From JANXQG01 sp963780045 (lineage in GTDB: Bacteria; Planctomycetota; Planctomycetia; Pirellulales; Thermoguttaceae): a stretch of 64,000 nt of DNA. The stretch covers positions 2,976,001 to 3,040,000 of the forward strand of contig CAVZZZ010000001.1 of NCBI GenBank assembly GCA_963780045.1, given 5' to 3'. The notes under the pieces were generated by a model. That model had not been told where the DNA came from. It was given only the letters and a program-made list of their open reading frames with translations, and ran no database searches. Made by a program: the position numbers and the translations under genes. Shown in pieces: positions 1-9,586 of the stretch (the first letter of the stretch is position 1; every line of letters begins with the position of its first letter).

Positions 1-943
1 ATAGTGGGTGGCCAGGAGGAAAAAGCGGACGGTTTCCGCGGAGAATCGCTGGAGCAACTCGCGGAATGGGGCCGAGCCTTTGGACTTGCTGATCTTGTTG
101 GCGATTTGCGACTCGACGTCGACCGCTCGCGTCGCGCCCGCCAACCTTGCCCACCTCGTCGGTCGCTTGCAAGAGGCCGTTGTGCAGCCAGTATTTGGCC
201 ATAGCCTTGCCGTGGGCGCATTCGCTCTGTGCGACCTCGTTTTCGTGGTGCGGGAAGATCAGGTCCAAGCCGCCGCCGTGGATGTCAAACGTCTGGCCCA
301 GCAGCCGGCGGGCCATTGCGGAACACTCGATGTGCCAGCCGGGACGCCCCGCGCCCCACGGGCTTGGCCAAGATGGCTCGCCCGGCTTGGCCGTTTTCCA
401 AAGGGCAAAATCGGCCGCGTTCCGCTTCCGCTCGGCGGTCGAGCCGCCTTCGCCGTGCATTTCTTCGGTGGTGCGGTTGCTCAGCTTTCCGTAGTCGCGG
501 TCCTTGGTCACGTCAAAATAAACGTCGCCCTCGCTTGCGTAAGCGAATCCCTTCTCGACCAGCGTCTTGGTGAAGGCGATGATCTCGTCGATGTTGTCCG
601 TGCATTTGGGGAAGTGGTCGATCGTGTCGATGCCCAGGGCCTCGATATTGAGCATATAGTCGGCGGTCATTTCCTCCGCCAGCGCGGCCATTGAGATTCC
701 GCGGGCATTGGATTCGTTAATCAGCTTGTCATCAACGTCGGTGATGTTCACCACGAACGTGACATCGTAGCCCGAATAGGTCAGGTAACGCTTGATCGAA
801 TCGAAAATCACCGGGCCGACCATGTGCCCAATGTGGCTTGGCTTGTAGACCGTGGGACCGCAGAGGTAGATTCCCACCTTGCCGGGCTGGACGGTTTCCA
901 GCGGTTCCTTCGAGCGGGACAACGTGCTGTAGACGTGGATCAT
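1..943 (-). CDS. cysS: Cysteinyl-tRNA synthetase, 3' end missing
   Basis: Class I synthetase charging tRNA-Cys in the cytoplasm. Translation from the ATG at 943 gives YLCGPTVY (zinc cysteine), the HIGH-type signature PSHIGHM, then HIECSAM and HHENE with the other zinc ligands, and later the KMSKS-type motif as KISKSK. About 310 codons are present; the anticodon-binding C-terminus lies beyond the left edge. The reading frame breaks once near 145-155, in a GGCGGGCGCG tract just before KISKSK: the first part is in the frame of the start codon, KISKSK and the following FRELLQRFS are in another. Both sides are well conserved, so I read one full gene with an indel, probably a sequence error. ispF lies upstream on the same strand. 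Confidence 0.93.
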   Translation of the reverse strand, partial: MIHVYSTLSRSKEPLETVQPGKVGIYLCGPTVYKPSHIGHMVGPVIFDSIKRYLTYSGYDVTFVVNITDVDDKLINESNARGISMAALAEEMTADYMLNIEALGIDTIDHFPKCTDNIDEIIAFTKTLVEKGFAYASEGDVYFDVTKDRDYGKLSNRTTEEMHGEGGSTAERKRNAADFALWKTAKPGEPSWPSPWGAGRPGWHIECSAMARRLLGQTFDIHGGGLDLIFPHHENEVAQSECAHGKAMAKYWLHNGLLQATDEVGKVGGRDASGRRRVANRQQDQQVQRLGPIPRVAPAILRGNRPLFPPGHPL

Positions 944-960
944 GGCTTTGAAGTGTTCAA

Positions 961-1030
961 TTTTCGGTGTTCAGTTTTCAGACGCCAGTCGTTCGTGTCT
1001 TGCTGAACACTGAAAACTGGACACTGAAAG
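961..1030. repeat. Intergenic inverted repeat between ispF and cysS
   Basis: Arms 961-981 and 1010-1030 pair at 18 of 21 positions around a 28-base loop; the core is TGTTCAGTTTTCAG. The right arm ends exactly where the ispF stop codon begins. It could act as an RNA hairpin between two co-directional genes or be one copy of a dispersed palindromic repeat; other, different palindromes occur elsewhere in the window. Confidence 0.75.
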
Positions 1031-1540
1031 CTACTTTCCCAACAGCGCCACACATTCCGCCGAAATCGCTTCTTCTCGGCCGACCGGACCAACACCCTCG
1101 CCCGTCTTGCCTTTAAGGCCGACGCGCTCGGGATCGATTTCGAGAATCTCGGCAATCCGTTGGCGAATGGCCTGGCGAAAGGGCAACAGTTTGGGCCGCT
1201 GAGCGAAGACCACGCAATCGACGTTGATCACGTGGAAGCCAAGGGCGGTCACTGCGTCACGGGCCGCGGTCAGCATTTCCGCCGAATTACGACCGCGATT
1301 GGCCGGATCGGTATCGGGAAACATTTGACCGATATCGCCCAGCGCCGCCGCGCCCAGCAACGCATCCGTGACCGCATGAAGCAGCACGTCGGCGTCGCTG
1401 TGGCCAACCATCCTCCGATCGTGGGGGATCTCCGTTCCTCCCAGGCGAAGGGGTCCGCCGGCCTGTAGCCGGTGGGTGTCGTGTCCTAGACCAATGCGCA
1501 GTCCGTCCGTGTCGCTTCTCCTTCTGCGTTCACTTGGCAA
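1031..1540 (-). CDS. ispF: 2-C-methyl-D-erythritol 2,4-cyclodiphosphate synthase
   Basis: Cyclises CDP-methylerythritol 2-phosphate in the MEP isoprenoid pathway. The 169-residue product has the N-terminal metal-site motif GLGHDTHRL, the signature VGHSDADVLLHAVTDALLGA, IGQMFPDTDP and the C-terminal KGKTGEGVGPVGR, all typical of IspF, and its length is normal (about 160). The frame is intact. The start is taken as a TTG at 1540; no ATG is available before the first conserved residues. It lies upstream of cysS with an inverted repeat between them, an arrangement consistent with co-transcription. Confidence 0.95.
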   Translation of the reverse strand: MPSERRRRSDTDGLRIGLGHDTHRLQAGGPLRLGGTEIPHDRRMVGHSDADVLLHAVTDALLGAAALGDIGQMFPDTDPANRGRNSAEMLTAARDAVTALGFHVINVDCVVFAQRPKLLPFRQAIRQRIAEILEIDPERVGLKGKTGEGVGPVGREEAISAECVALLGK

Positions 1541-1720
1541 AATCTATTTCGCTTGCGGCCCAAGGCGCTCGGAACTCGAAGCGTAGCAAGGCCGTAGTTC
1601 GTTTTCTCGCTTTCCCTTCAGGCTACGGCGGGTCCTAGGGAGCGTAACTCCTTGTGCGGTCGATGGTTGCGGCAAATTATAGGCAAAAACACACGCTGCG
1701 GGAAGTTCAGATTTGTCGGA

Positions 1721-1749
1721 TTGAAGCCGATTTTGCACGGAGGTATAAT
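1721..1749 (+). promoter_or_regulatory. Sigma70-type promoter for the polyphosphate operon
   Basis: TTGAAG at 1721-1726, a 17-base spacer and a perfect TATAAT at 1744-1749, about 95 bases before the CHAD gene. Hexamers and spacing fit the housekeeping consensus. The 1541-1843 interval holds no convincing gene on either strand, which fits its being the promoter region between the divergent ispF and CHAD genes. Confidence 0.65.
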
Positions 1750-1843
1750 AAAGTCCCTTTTACGGGTAAGTTGTACATCGCCAGCAGGCTGTATCCGTGA
1801 CCCGCTTCCCGCATACTGATGATCGCGTTCCTGCCGCGCGGAT

Positions 1844-2806
1844 TTGCGCAGACAGGCAAAAATGCTGGCCAAGCATGTGGAAGGCGTGCGGTCGGGCGAT
1901 GACGGCGAGTCCATTCACGGCGTTCGAGTGGCCTCTCGGCGGCTTCGCGCTGTGCTGGCGATGTTTGCCGACTGCTGGAAGCCCAAACAAATCAAGTTCT
2001 GGAAGCAGCAGATCTGCCGGTTGGCACGCGATTTGGGAGAAGCCCGCGACCGTGACGTGCAGATCGACTTCCTGGTGGCAAAACTGGCGGCGGTCTCTGA
2101 TGGCACGATCGTGCCCGGAATCGCGCGCTTGTTGAGCCACGCTGAGCAGCATCGGCAATTGTGCCAGCCGCGCGTTCTACAGGCGGTCGAGCGATTCGAT
2201 CATCGCGGCATAGTGAAGCAGATGCTGTCGGCCGCCCGGCGCACGCTGGGCGAAGTCGAAGATGCGTCAACCGCGCCGAGCGCCGTCGCCCGCCGCCGCG
2301 CCGCGAAGGACATTCGAAAGCGGCTGAAGAGAGTTCTTGCCGAGGCGGCTGGACTGGCAAGCGCGGAGCAGCGCGACCGGCATCATGCCATGCGGATCGC
2401 CGCCAAGCGGTTGCGCTACGCGCTGGAGCTCATCCGGCCGCCGCAGCCTTCCGAAATCGACGGCATTCTCGACTCCGTCAAGCGGGTGCAAACGCTGTTG
2501 GGCGAAATCCACGATTGCGACGTGTGGGTCGAGACCTTGGCCACTTTCGCACGCACCGAAGCCGCGCAGATTTCTGCCTTTTTTGGCGACTCAAGGCGGT
2601 TCGACCGTTTGCGGCCGGGCCTGGACTGCCTCTGCGAAGACCGCAAGCGCCGCCGTGCTGAACTGTTCGGCGAGTTGGCAGCGTACTGGCAGGAGCTTGG
2701 CGAAAAGCGGTTGTGGATGCAACTGACAAAACTGCTTGAAACGGACACCGAAGACAACGCTGCTGCCGGCAGCACCGGGGCCGTTGCCGTCACGAGCAGC
2801 GCATGA
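1844..2806 (+). CDS. CHAD-domain protein
   Basis: A 320-residue helical protein with two CHAD halves: HGVRVASRRLRAVLAMF near residue 26 and HHAMRIAAKRLRYALELI near residue 185, each followed by the LGEARDRDV / LGEIHDCDV type segment. CHAD domains are rich in conserved His/Arg/Lys and bind inorganic polyphosphate. It overlaps the start of the Ppx/GppA gene, and ppk1 follows, so a role in polyphosphate handling or granule association is a strong contextual inference. The start is a TTG at 1844 (in-frame ATG at 1862; upstream in-frame stop at 1820). The N-terminus is short for the family and may be incomplete. Confidence 0.85.
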   Translation: MRRQAKMLAKHVEGVRSGDDGESIHGVRVASRRLRAVLAMFADCWKPKQIKFWKQQICRLARDLGEARDRDVQIDFLVAKLAAVSDGTIVPGIARLLSHAEQHRQLCQPRVLQAVERFDHRGIVKQMLSAARRTLGEVEDASTAPSAVARRRAAKDIRKRLKRVLAEAAGLASAEQRDRHHAMRIAAKRLRYALELIRPPQPSEIDGILDSVKRVQTLLGEIHDCDVWVETLATFARTEAAQISAFFGDSRRFDRLRPGLDCLCEDRKRRRAELFGELAAYWQELGEKRLWMQLTKLLETDTEDNAAAGSTGAVAVTSSA

Positions 2807-4379
2807 ATGGTATGGAAGCCGCGGAAAAAAACGACGTGTCGCGATCGCAAGGCGCCAAGACGGTCGCGGCGATCGACGTCGGCGCCAATGCGCTGCGAAT
2901 AGTAATCGCCGAAGTGCTGCCGGACGGCAGCATTGAAGTCATCGAACGTGCTGCCCGCGCGGCGCGGCTGGGACAAGACGCTTTTCGCCGCGGACGCCTG
3001 GGAGCGGCCAGCATGCGCGTCGCGCTGGAGATACTCCGCGACTTTCGCGAGCTGTTGAACCTCTACAAGGTCGAGGAGGTCCGCGCCGTCGCCACAAGCG
3101 CCGTTCGCGAGGCCAGCAACGCCGACACCTTTTTGGATCGCGTTTATCTTTCCACCGGATTGAAGGTCGAGGTCATCGGCACGCCCGAAGAGAGCCGCTT
3201 GACCGTATCCGCGGTCCGCCAAGCGCTCGGCGGCGCGCTGAACGTCAACCGCGGCGACGCGCTGATTGTGGACGCGGGCGGGGGCAGCACGCTGCTGACG
3301 CTGCTGCGCGACGGTGAGATCGTCAACTCGCAAAGCCTGCGGCTCGGTTCGGTCCGCCTGCACGAGGTGCTTGCCGCCGACGAAGATTCGCCCGAGCAGA
3401 CGGCCGAGGTGCTGCGCTACCGGATTTCCACGATGTTGGGCGCCGTGCAGAGCTCGATTCCGATGAAAGGCGTGACTTCATTCGTGGCCGTCGGAGGCGA
3501 TGCCCGCTTCGCAGTCAGGCAGATCGGCCGATCGACCGACTCACCGGAGCTGTTCTTCATCGATCCGGCGGAGTTCGATCAGTTGGTCGCCCGCTGCGAA
3601 CATTGGACGGCCGAAGAACTCGCCAAGCGGTTCGGAGTTCCCTTCGCCGAGGCCGAGACGATCAACCCCGCGCTCTTGGTCTATCAGGCCCTCTTTCATC
3701 TGACAACGGCGCCGCAAATCATCGTCTCGCATGCCACAATGCGCGACGGCCTGCTGCTGGAGCTGGCCAACCACGTGACGGGGAAGGAAGACAAAACGCT
3801 TGTGGCCGGAGTCATCCATTCCGCGATGGCAATTGCCGAGAAATACCATGTCGATCTTGAGCATGCGAAGACCGTGGCCGACGTCTCGTTGCGGCTGTTC
3901 GACGAACTTCGTCCCGACCACGGCATGTCGCCGCGGCACCGGCTGCTTCTCCACGTGGCCGCGCTGCTGCACGAAATTGGCGGCTACGTGAGCAATCGAA
4001 GCCACCACAAGCACAGTTATTACTTGATCGCCAACTCCGAGATCTTCGGACTGAACCGGGAGGAGACCGTGGTCGCCGCGCTTGTCGCTCGCTACCATCG
4101 CCGCAGCGGGCCCAAACCTTCCCATGCCGAGTACATGGCGCTGGATCGCGAGGGCCGCGTGCTGGTCAACAAGCTGGCGGCGATCCTGCGCGTGGCCGAC
4201 GCCCTCTCGCGCGGCCATGTCCATACGCCCGCCAATCTCCGCTTCGAGCGGCAAGGCGACGACCTGATCGTCTCCGTAGGGAACATGTCCGATTTTCTTT
4301 TGGAGCAGGCGCGGTCCACGCGAAAGCCGACTTGTTCGAAGATATTTACGGGATGAAGATACGTTTGGAGCTTACGTGA
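2803..4379 (+). CDS. Ppx/GppA-family phosphatase
   Basis: Exopolyphosphatase / pppGpp phosphohydrolase family, about 525 residues. The actin-like ATPase fold motifs are visible: AAIDVGANALRIVI, ATSAVREASNADTF, IVDAGGGSTLLTLL and the phosphate-2 type VAVGGDARF. A C-terminal HD-like helical domain carries HVAALLHEIGGYVSN and HHKHSYYLI. The ATG at 2803 overlaps the CHAD stop. Near 4308-4314 the frame shifts; the uncorrected frame stops at 4356, whereas the alternative frame gives the family-typical end KADLFEDIYGMKIRLELT and stops at 4379, overlapping the GTG start of ppk1 by four bases. I therefore give the restored end. Whether it acts mainly on polyphosphate or pppGpp cannot be told from sequence. 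Confidence 0.9.
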
Positions 4380-6474
4380 GCAAAGACCCGCTAAGATCAC
4401 ACGAAATGTACTTGAACCGCGAGTTGAGCTGGCTGGAGTTCAACGATCGCGTGCTTCGCCAGGGTTTGGCGGAAGACGTCCCGCTGATGGAGCGCATCAA
4501 ATTCCTGGCCATCGTCAGCTCGAACCTGGACGAGTTTTTTCTCGTCCGCGTTGCCGGGCTGATGAGTGCGCGTGCGGAAGGCGTGCGCCGCCGCGACCCG
4601 GCCGGCATGACGCCCGCGGAGCAACTGAAGGCCGTCAGCCAGCGCGTCCATCGCATGGTCTGTGACCAGCGCGATGCCGTTGCCGCCGCGTTGGCGCAAT
4701 TGGCGAAAGAGGGACTCGCCATCGTCGCCGCGGCCCAATGGGACGATGCGCAGCGGCATTTCCTGCAGACCCACTTCAACAAGGAAGTTTTGCCCGTGCT
4801 CACGCCGCTGGCCGTACAAGACCATCGGCCGCCGCCGCGGCTTGCTGGGCTGCAATGGCATCTGGCCGTGCTGCTGAAGAAGGCTGCTGGCGAGGAAAAA
4901 ATCGCCGTCGCGCCGGTGCCGCAACAGACTTCCCGCTGGGTGCGGCTGTCCGGCGACGAAGTCGCACTGGCGCGGCTGGACGAGGTCATGGTGGCAAACG
5001 CGGGCGCGATTTTTCCGGCGCGAAGGTTTTGGCTGCGGCGCTGTTCCGCATCACCCGCGACGCGGACGTCTCCGTCGAGCGGGACGAGACCGACGACATG
5101 CTCGAGGCGGTCGAGCGCGCGGTGCTCACGCGGCAGCGCCGCCCGCCGGTTCGCTTGCAGGTCACTCCGGGGGCCGATCCTCGAATTCGCGAGTGGCTGG
5201 ACGCGCAGGCTGAAGACTCCCGCCGGAAGACGTCTATGAAACGGACCCGCTGCTGGACGCGGCGCCCTTGATGGAGTTGGCGAACTGGCCCGGCTTCGAG
5301 AAGCTGAAAAACGTTCAATGGCAGCCGCTGCCGCCCCGCGACCTGCTGGCTTCCGACGACCTGTTCGACGCCGTAACCGACCACGACGTGCTTCTATTTC
5401 ATCCTTACGAAAGTTTCGACCCGGTGGTGCGGTTGGTCGAGCAAGCGGCGGACGACCCGGGCGTGTTGGCCGTAAAGCAGACACTCTACCGCACCAGCGG
5501 CAACTCGCCGATCGTCCGCGCGCTGGGCCGCGCCGCGCAGAACGGCAAGGAAGTGACCGTGCTCGTGGAGCTTCGCGCGCGCTTCGACGAAGCCCGCAAC
5601 ATCGCCTGGGCACGCCGCCTGGAGGACCTCGGCGCTCACGTGATCTACGGCATCGCCGGCTACAAGACGCACGCCAAGGCCCTTCTGATTGTCCGCCGGC
5701 AGGCCGGCCGCATCCAGCGCTACGTCCATCTGGCCACGGGAAACTACAACGACCGCACGGCCCGGCTCTACAGCGACTTCGGCTTGATGACCTGCGACCG
5801 CGACATCGTGAACGACGTGGCGGCCTTCTTCAATCTCCTTACCGGCCTCTCGGAATCCGTCGGTTGGTCGAAGCTGGTAATCGCCCCCACGGGCCTGCAG
5901 CGAAAGCTCATCGATTTGATCGAGCGCGAAGTGCGCGTTTCCACGCCCGACCGCCCGGGCCTGATCATGGCCAAGTTGAATTCGTTGGAAGACCCGGAGA
6001 TTTGCCAGGCGCTCTATCGCGCCAGCCAGGCCGGGGTGAAGATCATGCTTAATATTCGCGGCATCTGCGTGCTGCGGCCGGGCATGGAGGGCATCTCTGA
6101 AAACATTGAAGTCCGCTCGATCGTCGATCGCTACTTGGAACATTCCCGCGTTCTCTACTTTCGCAACGGCGGCCACGAGGAGGTTTATCTGTCCAGCGCC
6201 GATTGGATGCGACGGAACCTCTTGAAGCGATTGGAGATCATGTTCCCGATTGTCAACGATGGATTCCGAAAACGGCTGAACGACGTGTTGAACACCTACT
6301 TTGCCGACAACGTGAAGGCCCGGCGTCTGTTGAGCGACGGCACCTACGTGCCCGTCGAACGCGACGGGCCGCGGGTCCGCGCAGGCGAAGTTCCACAAGG
6401 ACGCCGTGGACACGGTTCATCTGGCCGAGCAGACGGCCTTGCAGTTCCGGCCGCTGAAGGGTCCGAAGGAGTGA
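4376..6474 (+). CDS. ppk1: Polyphosphate kinase 1, three frameshifts
   Basis: Reversible synthesis of polyphosphate from ATP. The span is 2,099 bases, matching the usual ~700 residues. The N domain has LNRELSWLEFNDRVL and SSNLDEFFLVRVAGLM; the catalytic phospholipase-D-like domains have KQTLYRTS, the HLATGNYNDRTARLYSD segment with the phosphorylated histidine, and VYLSSADWMRRNL. Three breaks: near 5016 (IFP to GAKVLAAALFRITRDADV, a lost base in TTTTTCCGG), near 5215-5222 (before PPEDVYETDPLLD), and near 6378-6384, after which AQAKFHKDAVDTVHLAEQ runs to the stop at 6474. All four pieces are highly conserved, so assembly error is likelier than a pseudogene. The GTG start at 4376 overlaps the preceding phosphatase gene. 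Confidence 0.93.
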
Positions 6475-6478
6475 ATGG

Positions 6479-8161
6479 TTACTTCCCTTCCCGGAACTTA
6501 TTGAAATAGTCTTCTGCGTGCTCGCGCAGCTTCCTCGGCAACTGCTGGCCGCTCAAGGGATTCGTGCTGCCATGCTCGATCGCGGCGGCGGCCTGCTGGA
6601 TCTCGGCCTCGGCCTGGTTCTTGAGGTTCGGGCCGTCGGTCAGCCGGGCGACCATGCCGGCGCCTTTGCCGACTTTTTGCGCGACGCGGGAGTCGTAGAA
6701 GCGGCCGTCGGCTTTGGCCTCCGGGCGTGAACCCTCGCCTGGCCTAGTGCCCGGATTCGGCCCCGGCTTGCCGTCCTTGTTGCCCTCGCTGTCGTCGCTC
6801 ATCGCCATCAGCTCGCTTTCGGCTTCGCCCTGACATTCCTTGCAGCCCTTGCCGCCGCACTTGTCGCACGTCATCTGCCGCCGGGCGTTGTCGAGCATCT
6901 GCATGGCGCCGTCGAGCGTCTTCATCTCGCGTTGCTGCTGAGCCATCTGCTGCAACTGCTGCATGGCTTCCTGCATCAATTGGCAGGCCTGGGCGCCGTT
7001 GCCCTGCTTCATCTGGTTGGCGCACTGGCCGAGCTTGTTGCAAAGGCTGTTCAGCGCGTCCATTTGCGGAACCTGTTGTTGCAGTCGCTGAATTTGCTCT
7101 TCCAGCTTTTCGGCGGCGGCCGGGTCGCCGCCGGGTTGCCGCAATTGATCGGCCCGCTTCTGCAAGTCGGCCTGCGCGTCCTTGGCTTGCTGGGCCATCT
7201 GTTGGATCTTCTGCTTGAGCTGTTCCATCTGCTTGGCAAGTTCGTCCTTCTTGGCCGGGTCAAGCTTCTTGTCGTCCAGTTGCTTCTTGAGTTGCTCAAG
7301 CTCGTTGGCCGCCTTCTGGAAATCTCCCTTGGCCAGCGCCTTGGCCAGCATCTCGGCAGGGCCTTTGTCGATCCCTCCGATCTGTTCCATCTGCCGCTTG
7401 AGCGACTCGCCGTTGCCGCCCAATTGCTTCTTCCGCACCGCCAATTGCCGGGCGAGGTCATTGAGCTTCACCAGGGCCTTTTCCTTGTCCATCTGCTTCA
7501 ACTCGTTGGCGCCCTCTTCCAACTTCTTGAGCAGGTCGGTGGCATCTTTAAGCTTAGGGCCGGCTCTTTCGGCCTTCTTGCGGCGCTCGTGAAGCTTCTG
7601 CCCCAAGTCTTCGGCCGCCGTCTTGACTTCCATCGCCGGCGCGGTCTGACGCTCCGTGGCGGCTACCTCCTTTTCCGCGGGTGACCAGAAAAACATCGCC
7701 GCTATTGCGACGGCCGCCGGCGCCAGCGGCAGCAGCAGGCGCCGCGGCGCGCGGACGGGAAAGCGATCCAGTACGGCGGTTCGCCGCAGCCGCGCGTCGG
7801 TATCGGCGATCAGGGCCTGACCTGCTTCACTCCGGCAGTCCGCAGCGTTCATGGCCAGCGTGCTGGAAACCCGCTCTTTCAGTCCGCAGCGCCGGTCGAT
7901 TTCCAACGCGGCCCGAATGGCGGGCGTGGTCGCCATAGTGGTCCATGCCGCTGCCACGGCTAGCCCGGCGGCGAGGAAGCCGGCTAGCCAGTGCCAGTCG
8001 TGGATTCCCACTGTCGATTGCACAGGCCAAACGCGCGCCGCCGCGATCGCAAGGGCCGCCCCCAATAACGATGCGAACCAGCACCAGCCGAGGACGCTCA
8101 AGAAGTGTTGCACGGCAAGCCGCCGCTGCACCCGCCGAATTTCTTTGAGAAGGTTGTCCAT
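6479..8161 (-). CDS. Membrane-anchored coiled-coil protein with CxxC zinc-type motif
   Basis: 560 residues, frame intact, not assigned to a named family. Residues about 20-70 form two membrane segments, a third lies near 145-165, and residues 190-400 are a long Lys/Gln/Glu-rich coiled coil with repeated KKLEEG, LKKQLDDKK and QQLQQMAQQ stretches. Near residue 440 there is CDKCGGKGCKEC, resembling a DnaJ-type CxxCxGxG zinc knuckle, then an acidic/Pro-Gly linker and a short helical tail (LPRKLREHAEDYFNKFREG). It converges on ppk1 with a four-base gap. Architecture suggests an envelope scaffold or stress-related structural protein; the function is unknown. Confidence 0.75.
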   Translation of the reverse strand: MDNLLKEIRRVQRRLAVQHFLSVLGWCWFASLLGAALAIAAARVWPVQSTVGIHDWHWLAGFLAAGLAVAAAWTTMATTPAIRAALEIDRRCGLKERVSSTLAMNAADCRSEAGQALIADTDARLRRTAVLDRFPVRAPRRLLLPLAPAAVAIAAMFFWSPAEKEVAATERQTAPAMEVKTAAEDLGQKLHERRKKAERAGPKLKDATDLLKKLEEGANELKQMDKEKALVKLNDLARQLAVRKKQLGGNGESLKRQMEQIGGIDKGPAEMLAKALAKGDFQKAANELEQLKKQLDDKKLDPAKKDELAKQMEQLKQKIQQMAQQAKDAQADLQKRADQLRQPGGDPAAAEKLEEQIQRLQQQVPQMDALNSLCNKLGQCANQMKQGNGAQACQLMQEAMQQLQQMAQQQREMKTLDGAMQMLDNARRQMTCDKCGGKGCKECQGEAESELMAMSDDSEGNKDGKPGPNPGTRPGEGSRPEAKADGRFYDSRVAQKVGKGAGMVARLTDGPNLKNQAEAEIQQAAAAIEHGSTNPLSGQQLPRKLREHAEDYFNKFREGK

Positions 8162-8327
8162 GACAAGCTCGGCTCGAAAGAGGCTTGAGGAATCGCCTGG
8201 AACGCCAATGCCATTATAGCACTCTCCCCGCCCGCGCGTTCGAACATTTGGGGGTCGGGGCTCAGCAGGACGTGGTTTCCGTAAACCGGGCGCGTTTTCC
8301 GAATGGTGTCTTGCGGACTACAATTGG

Positions 8328-8459
8328 ATGATTGAAATCCGCGAAACCGAGGAGTTTGCCAAGTGGATTCGCGGCCTGCGAGACCAAGTCGCTCGTGCGC
8401 ATCGAGCTCCGTATCGATCGCCTTCAGCTTGGGTTGACACAATGACTGGACTGGTTTGA
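8328..8459 (+). pseudogene. Remnant of a HigB/RelE-type toxin gene
   Basis: The ATG at 8328 starts IEIRETEEFAKWIRGLRDQVA, the usual N-terminus of the ~100-residue addiction-module killer proteins, but stops after 43 codons. A frame change near 8396-8402 reveals RIELRIDRLQLG, the expected continuation, which then also stops. No antitoxin gene follows. The rest of 8162-8731 contains only a 3' scrap (8470-8579) without a recognisable product, so this stretch looks like decayed accessory DNA. Confidence 0.5.
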
Positions 8460-8731
8460 TGCAATGGCAAGACAGACAAGAAGAATGGCGAAAAGATCTC
8501 GTGGAACGACTTCATTTTGCTGATGAATGATCGAGAGGCACTCAAGTACGCCATCAGCCAGGCGAGTCGCAATCACTAACCCTAGCAATAGCGAGTTTCA
8601 TCGCAGGTAGGCGATCACCGCTCTGCTCACGATGCCGTTACAGTATAAACGGTCGGCGGAAAGGAAGCAGCGAGCGGCGCCCGCGACCTCTGCCTCTTGA
8701 CCCGCTCCGGCCGCGCCGTTACATTCACGTC

Positions 8732-9582
8732 ATGACCGACTCCGCCACTCCTGCCGCCGCCGCGAACGCGCCGCGCTGGCGGCCGTTGAACTCCATCGAT
8801 CGCCGCGTGCTCGGCGTGCTGGGCGAAAAGGCCAAGACCACGCCCGACGCCTACCCCATGACGCTCAATGGCATCGTCACCGGCTGCAACCAAAAGAGCA
8901 ACCGCGCCCGGTCTTGCAGCTTGAAGCGGACCAGGTGGAAGAATCGTTGGACCGTCTGCGGCAGTTCGGCGCGGTGGCGCTGGTCGAGGGATCGGGCCGC
9001 GTGCAGAAATACCGGCACTATCTCTACGAATGGCTCGGTGTGGGCAAGGTCGAACTTTCCGTGATGATCGAGCTTATGTTGCGCGGCGAGCAGACTATCG
9101 GCGAGCTGCGCAGCCGCGCCTCGCGGATGGACCCTATCGACGACCTTAATACTCTGCGCGAGTTGTTGAATTCATTGAAGGACAAGGGACTAGTTTTTCC
9201 GCTCACTCCCGATGGCCGCGGGCAAGTCTTCACGCACGCTTTGTATCCCGAGCGCAACCTGGAAAACCAGCGGGCAAGGCATTCACAGGGCGTGACGGCG
9301 GCCGGATTCGGGGACGCTGAAGCTAGCAGCGGCGGAGAAGGGGAGAAGGGGATAGCGGGAGACAGGGCGAATTCGTCTCCATCTCCTCGTTCGTTCCCCG
9401 CTCCCGTTCGTTCCGCAGCCGCGGCGATCCCCGCTCATGGCGACGACGGCCTGTTGAAGCAGACGGTGGATGAACTTCGTGGGCAGGTGCGGCGTCAGCA
9501 GGAGGAGATCAACGAGCTTACGGCTGCGGTGAAGCGGATCGAGGATGAATTGCAAGAACTTCGCCGAGCGCTGGGAGGATGA
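8732..9582 (+). CDS. YceH-like DUF480 protein
   Basis: Winged-helix DUF480 family (E. coli YceH), function unknown. Conserved motifs: LGVLGEKAKTTPDAYPMTLN, GCNQKSNR, then LEADQVEESLDRLRQFGAV, YEWLGVGKVELSVMIELMLRGEQTIGELRSR and a C-terminal coiled coil (DELRGQVRRQQEEINELT). One frameshift lies at about 8909, where GCCCGG appears to have lost a C; the 5' part otherwise ends early. At 283 codons it is longer than the usual ~215 because an insert of about 40 residues, encoded by a purine/pyrimidine-rich palindromic repeat (9328-9413), separates the domain from the coiled coil. The stop precedes the kinase gene by four bases. Confidence 0.85.
9328..9413. repeat. Palindrome-like insert within the YceH-like gene
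   Basis: A G/A-rich half (GGAGAAGGGGAGAAGGGG) is followed by a C/T-rich half (CCATCTCCTCGTTCGTTCCC), giving an imperfect inverted repeat. It is in frame and encodes a Gly/Ser/Pro-rich peptide absent from normal DUF480 proteins. Pairing is weaker than in the other elements here, so an older, diverged copy is likely. Confidence 0.5.
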
Positions 9583-9586
9583 GACC

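Noticed and set aside
4300..6400. Programmed ribosomal frameshifting in ppx and ppk1
   Set aside because: No slippery heptamer plus structure at the breaks, and the same kind of break occurs in about 20 unrelated genes.
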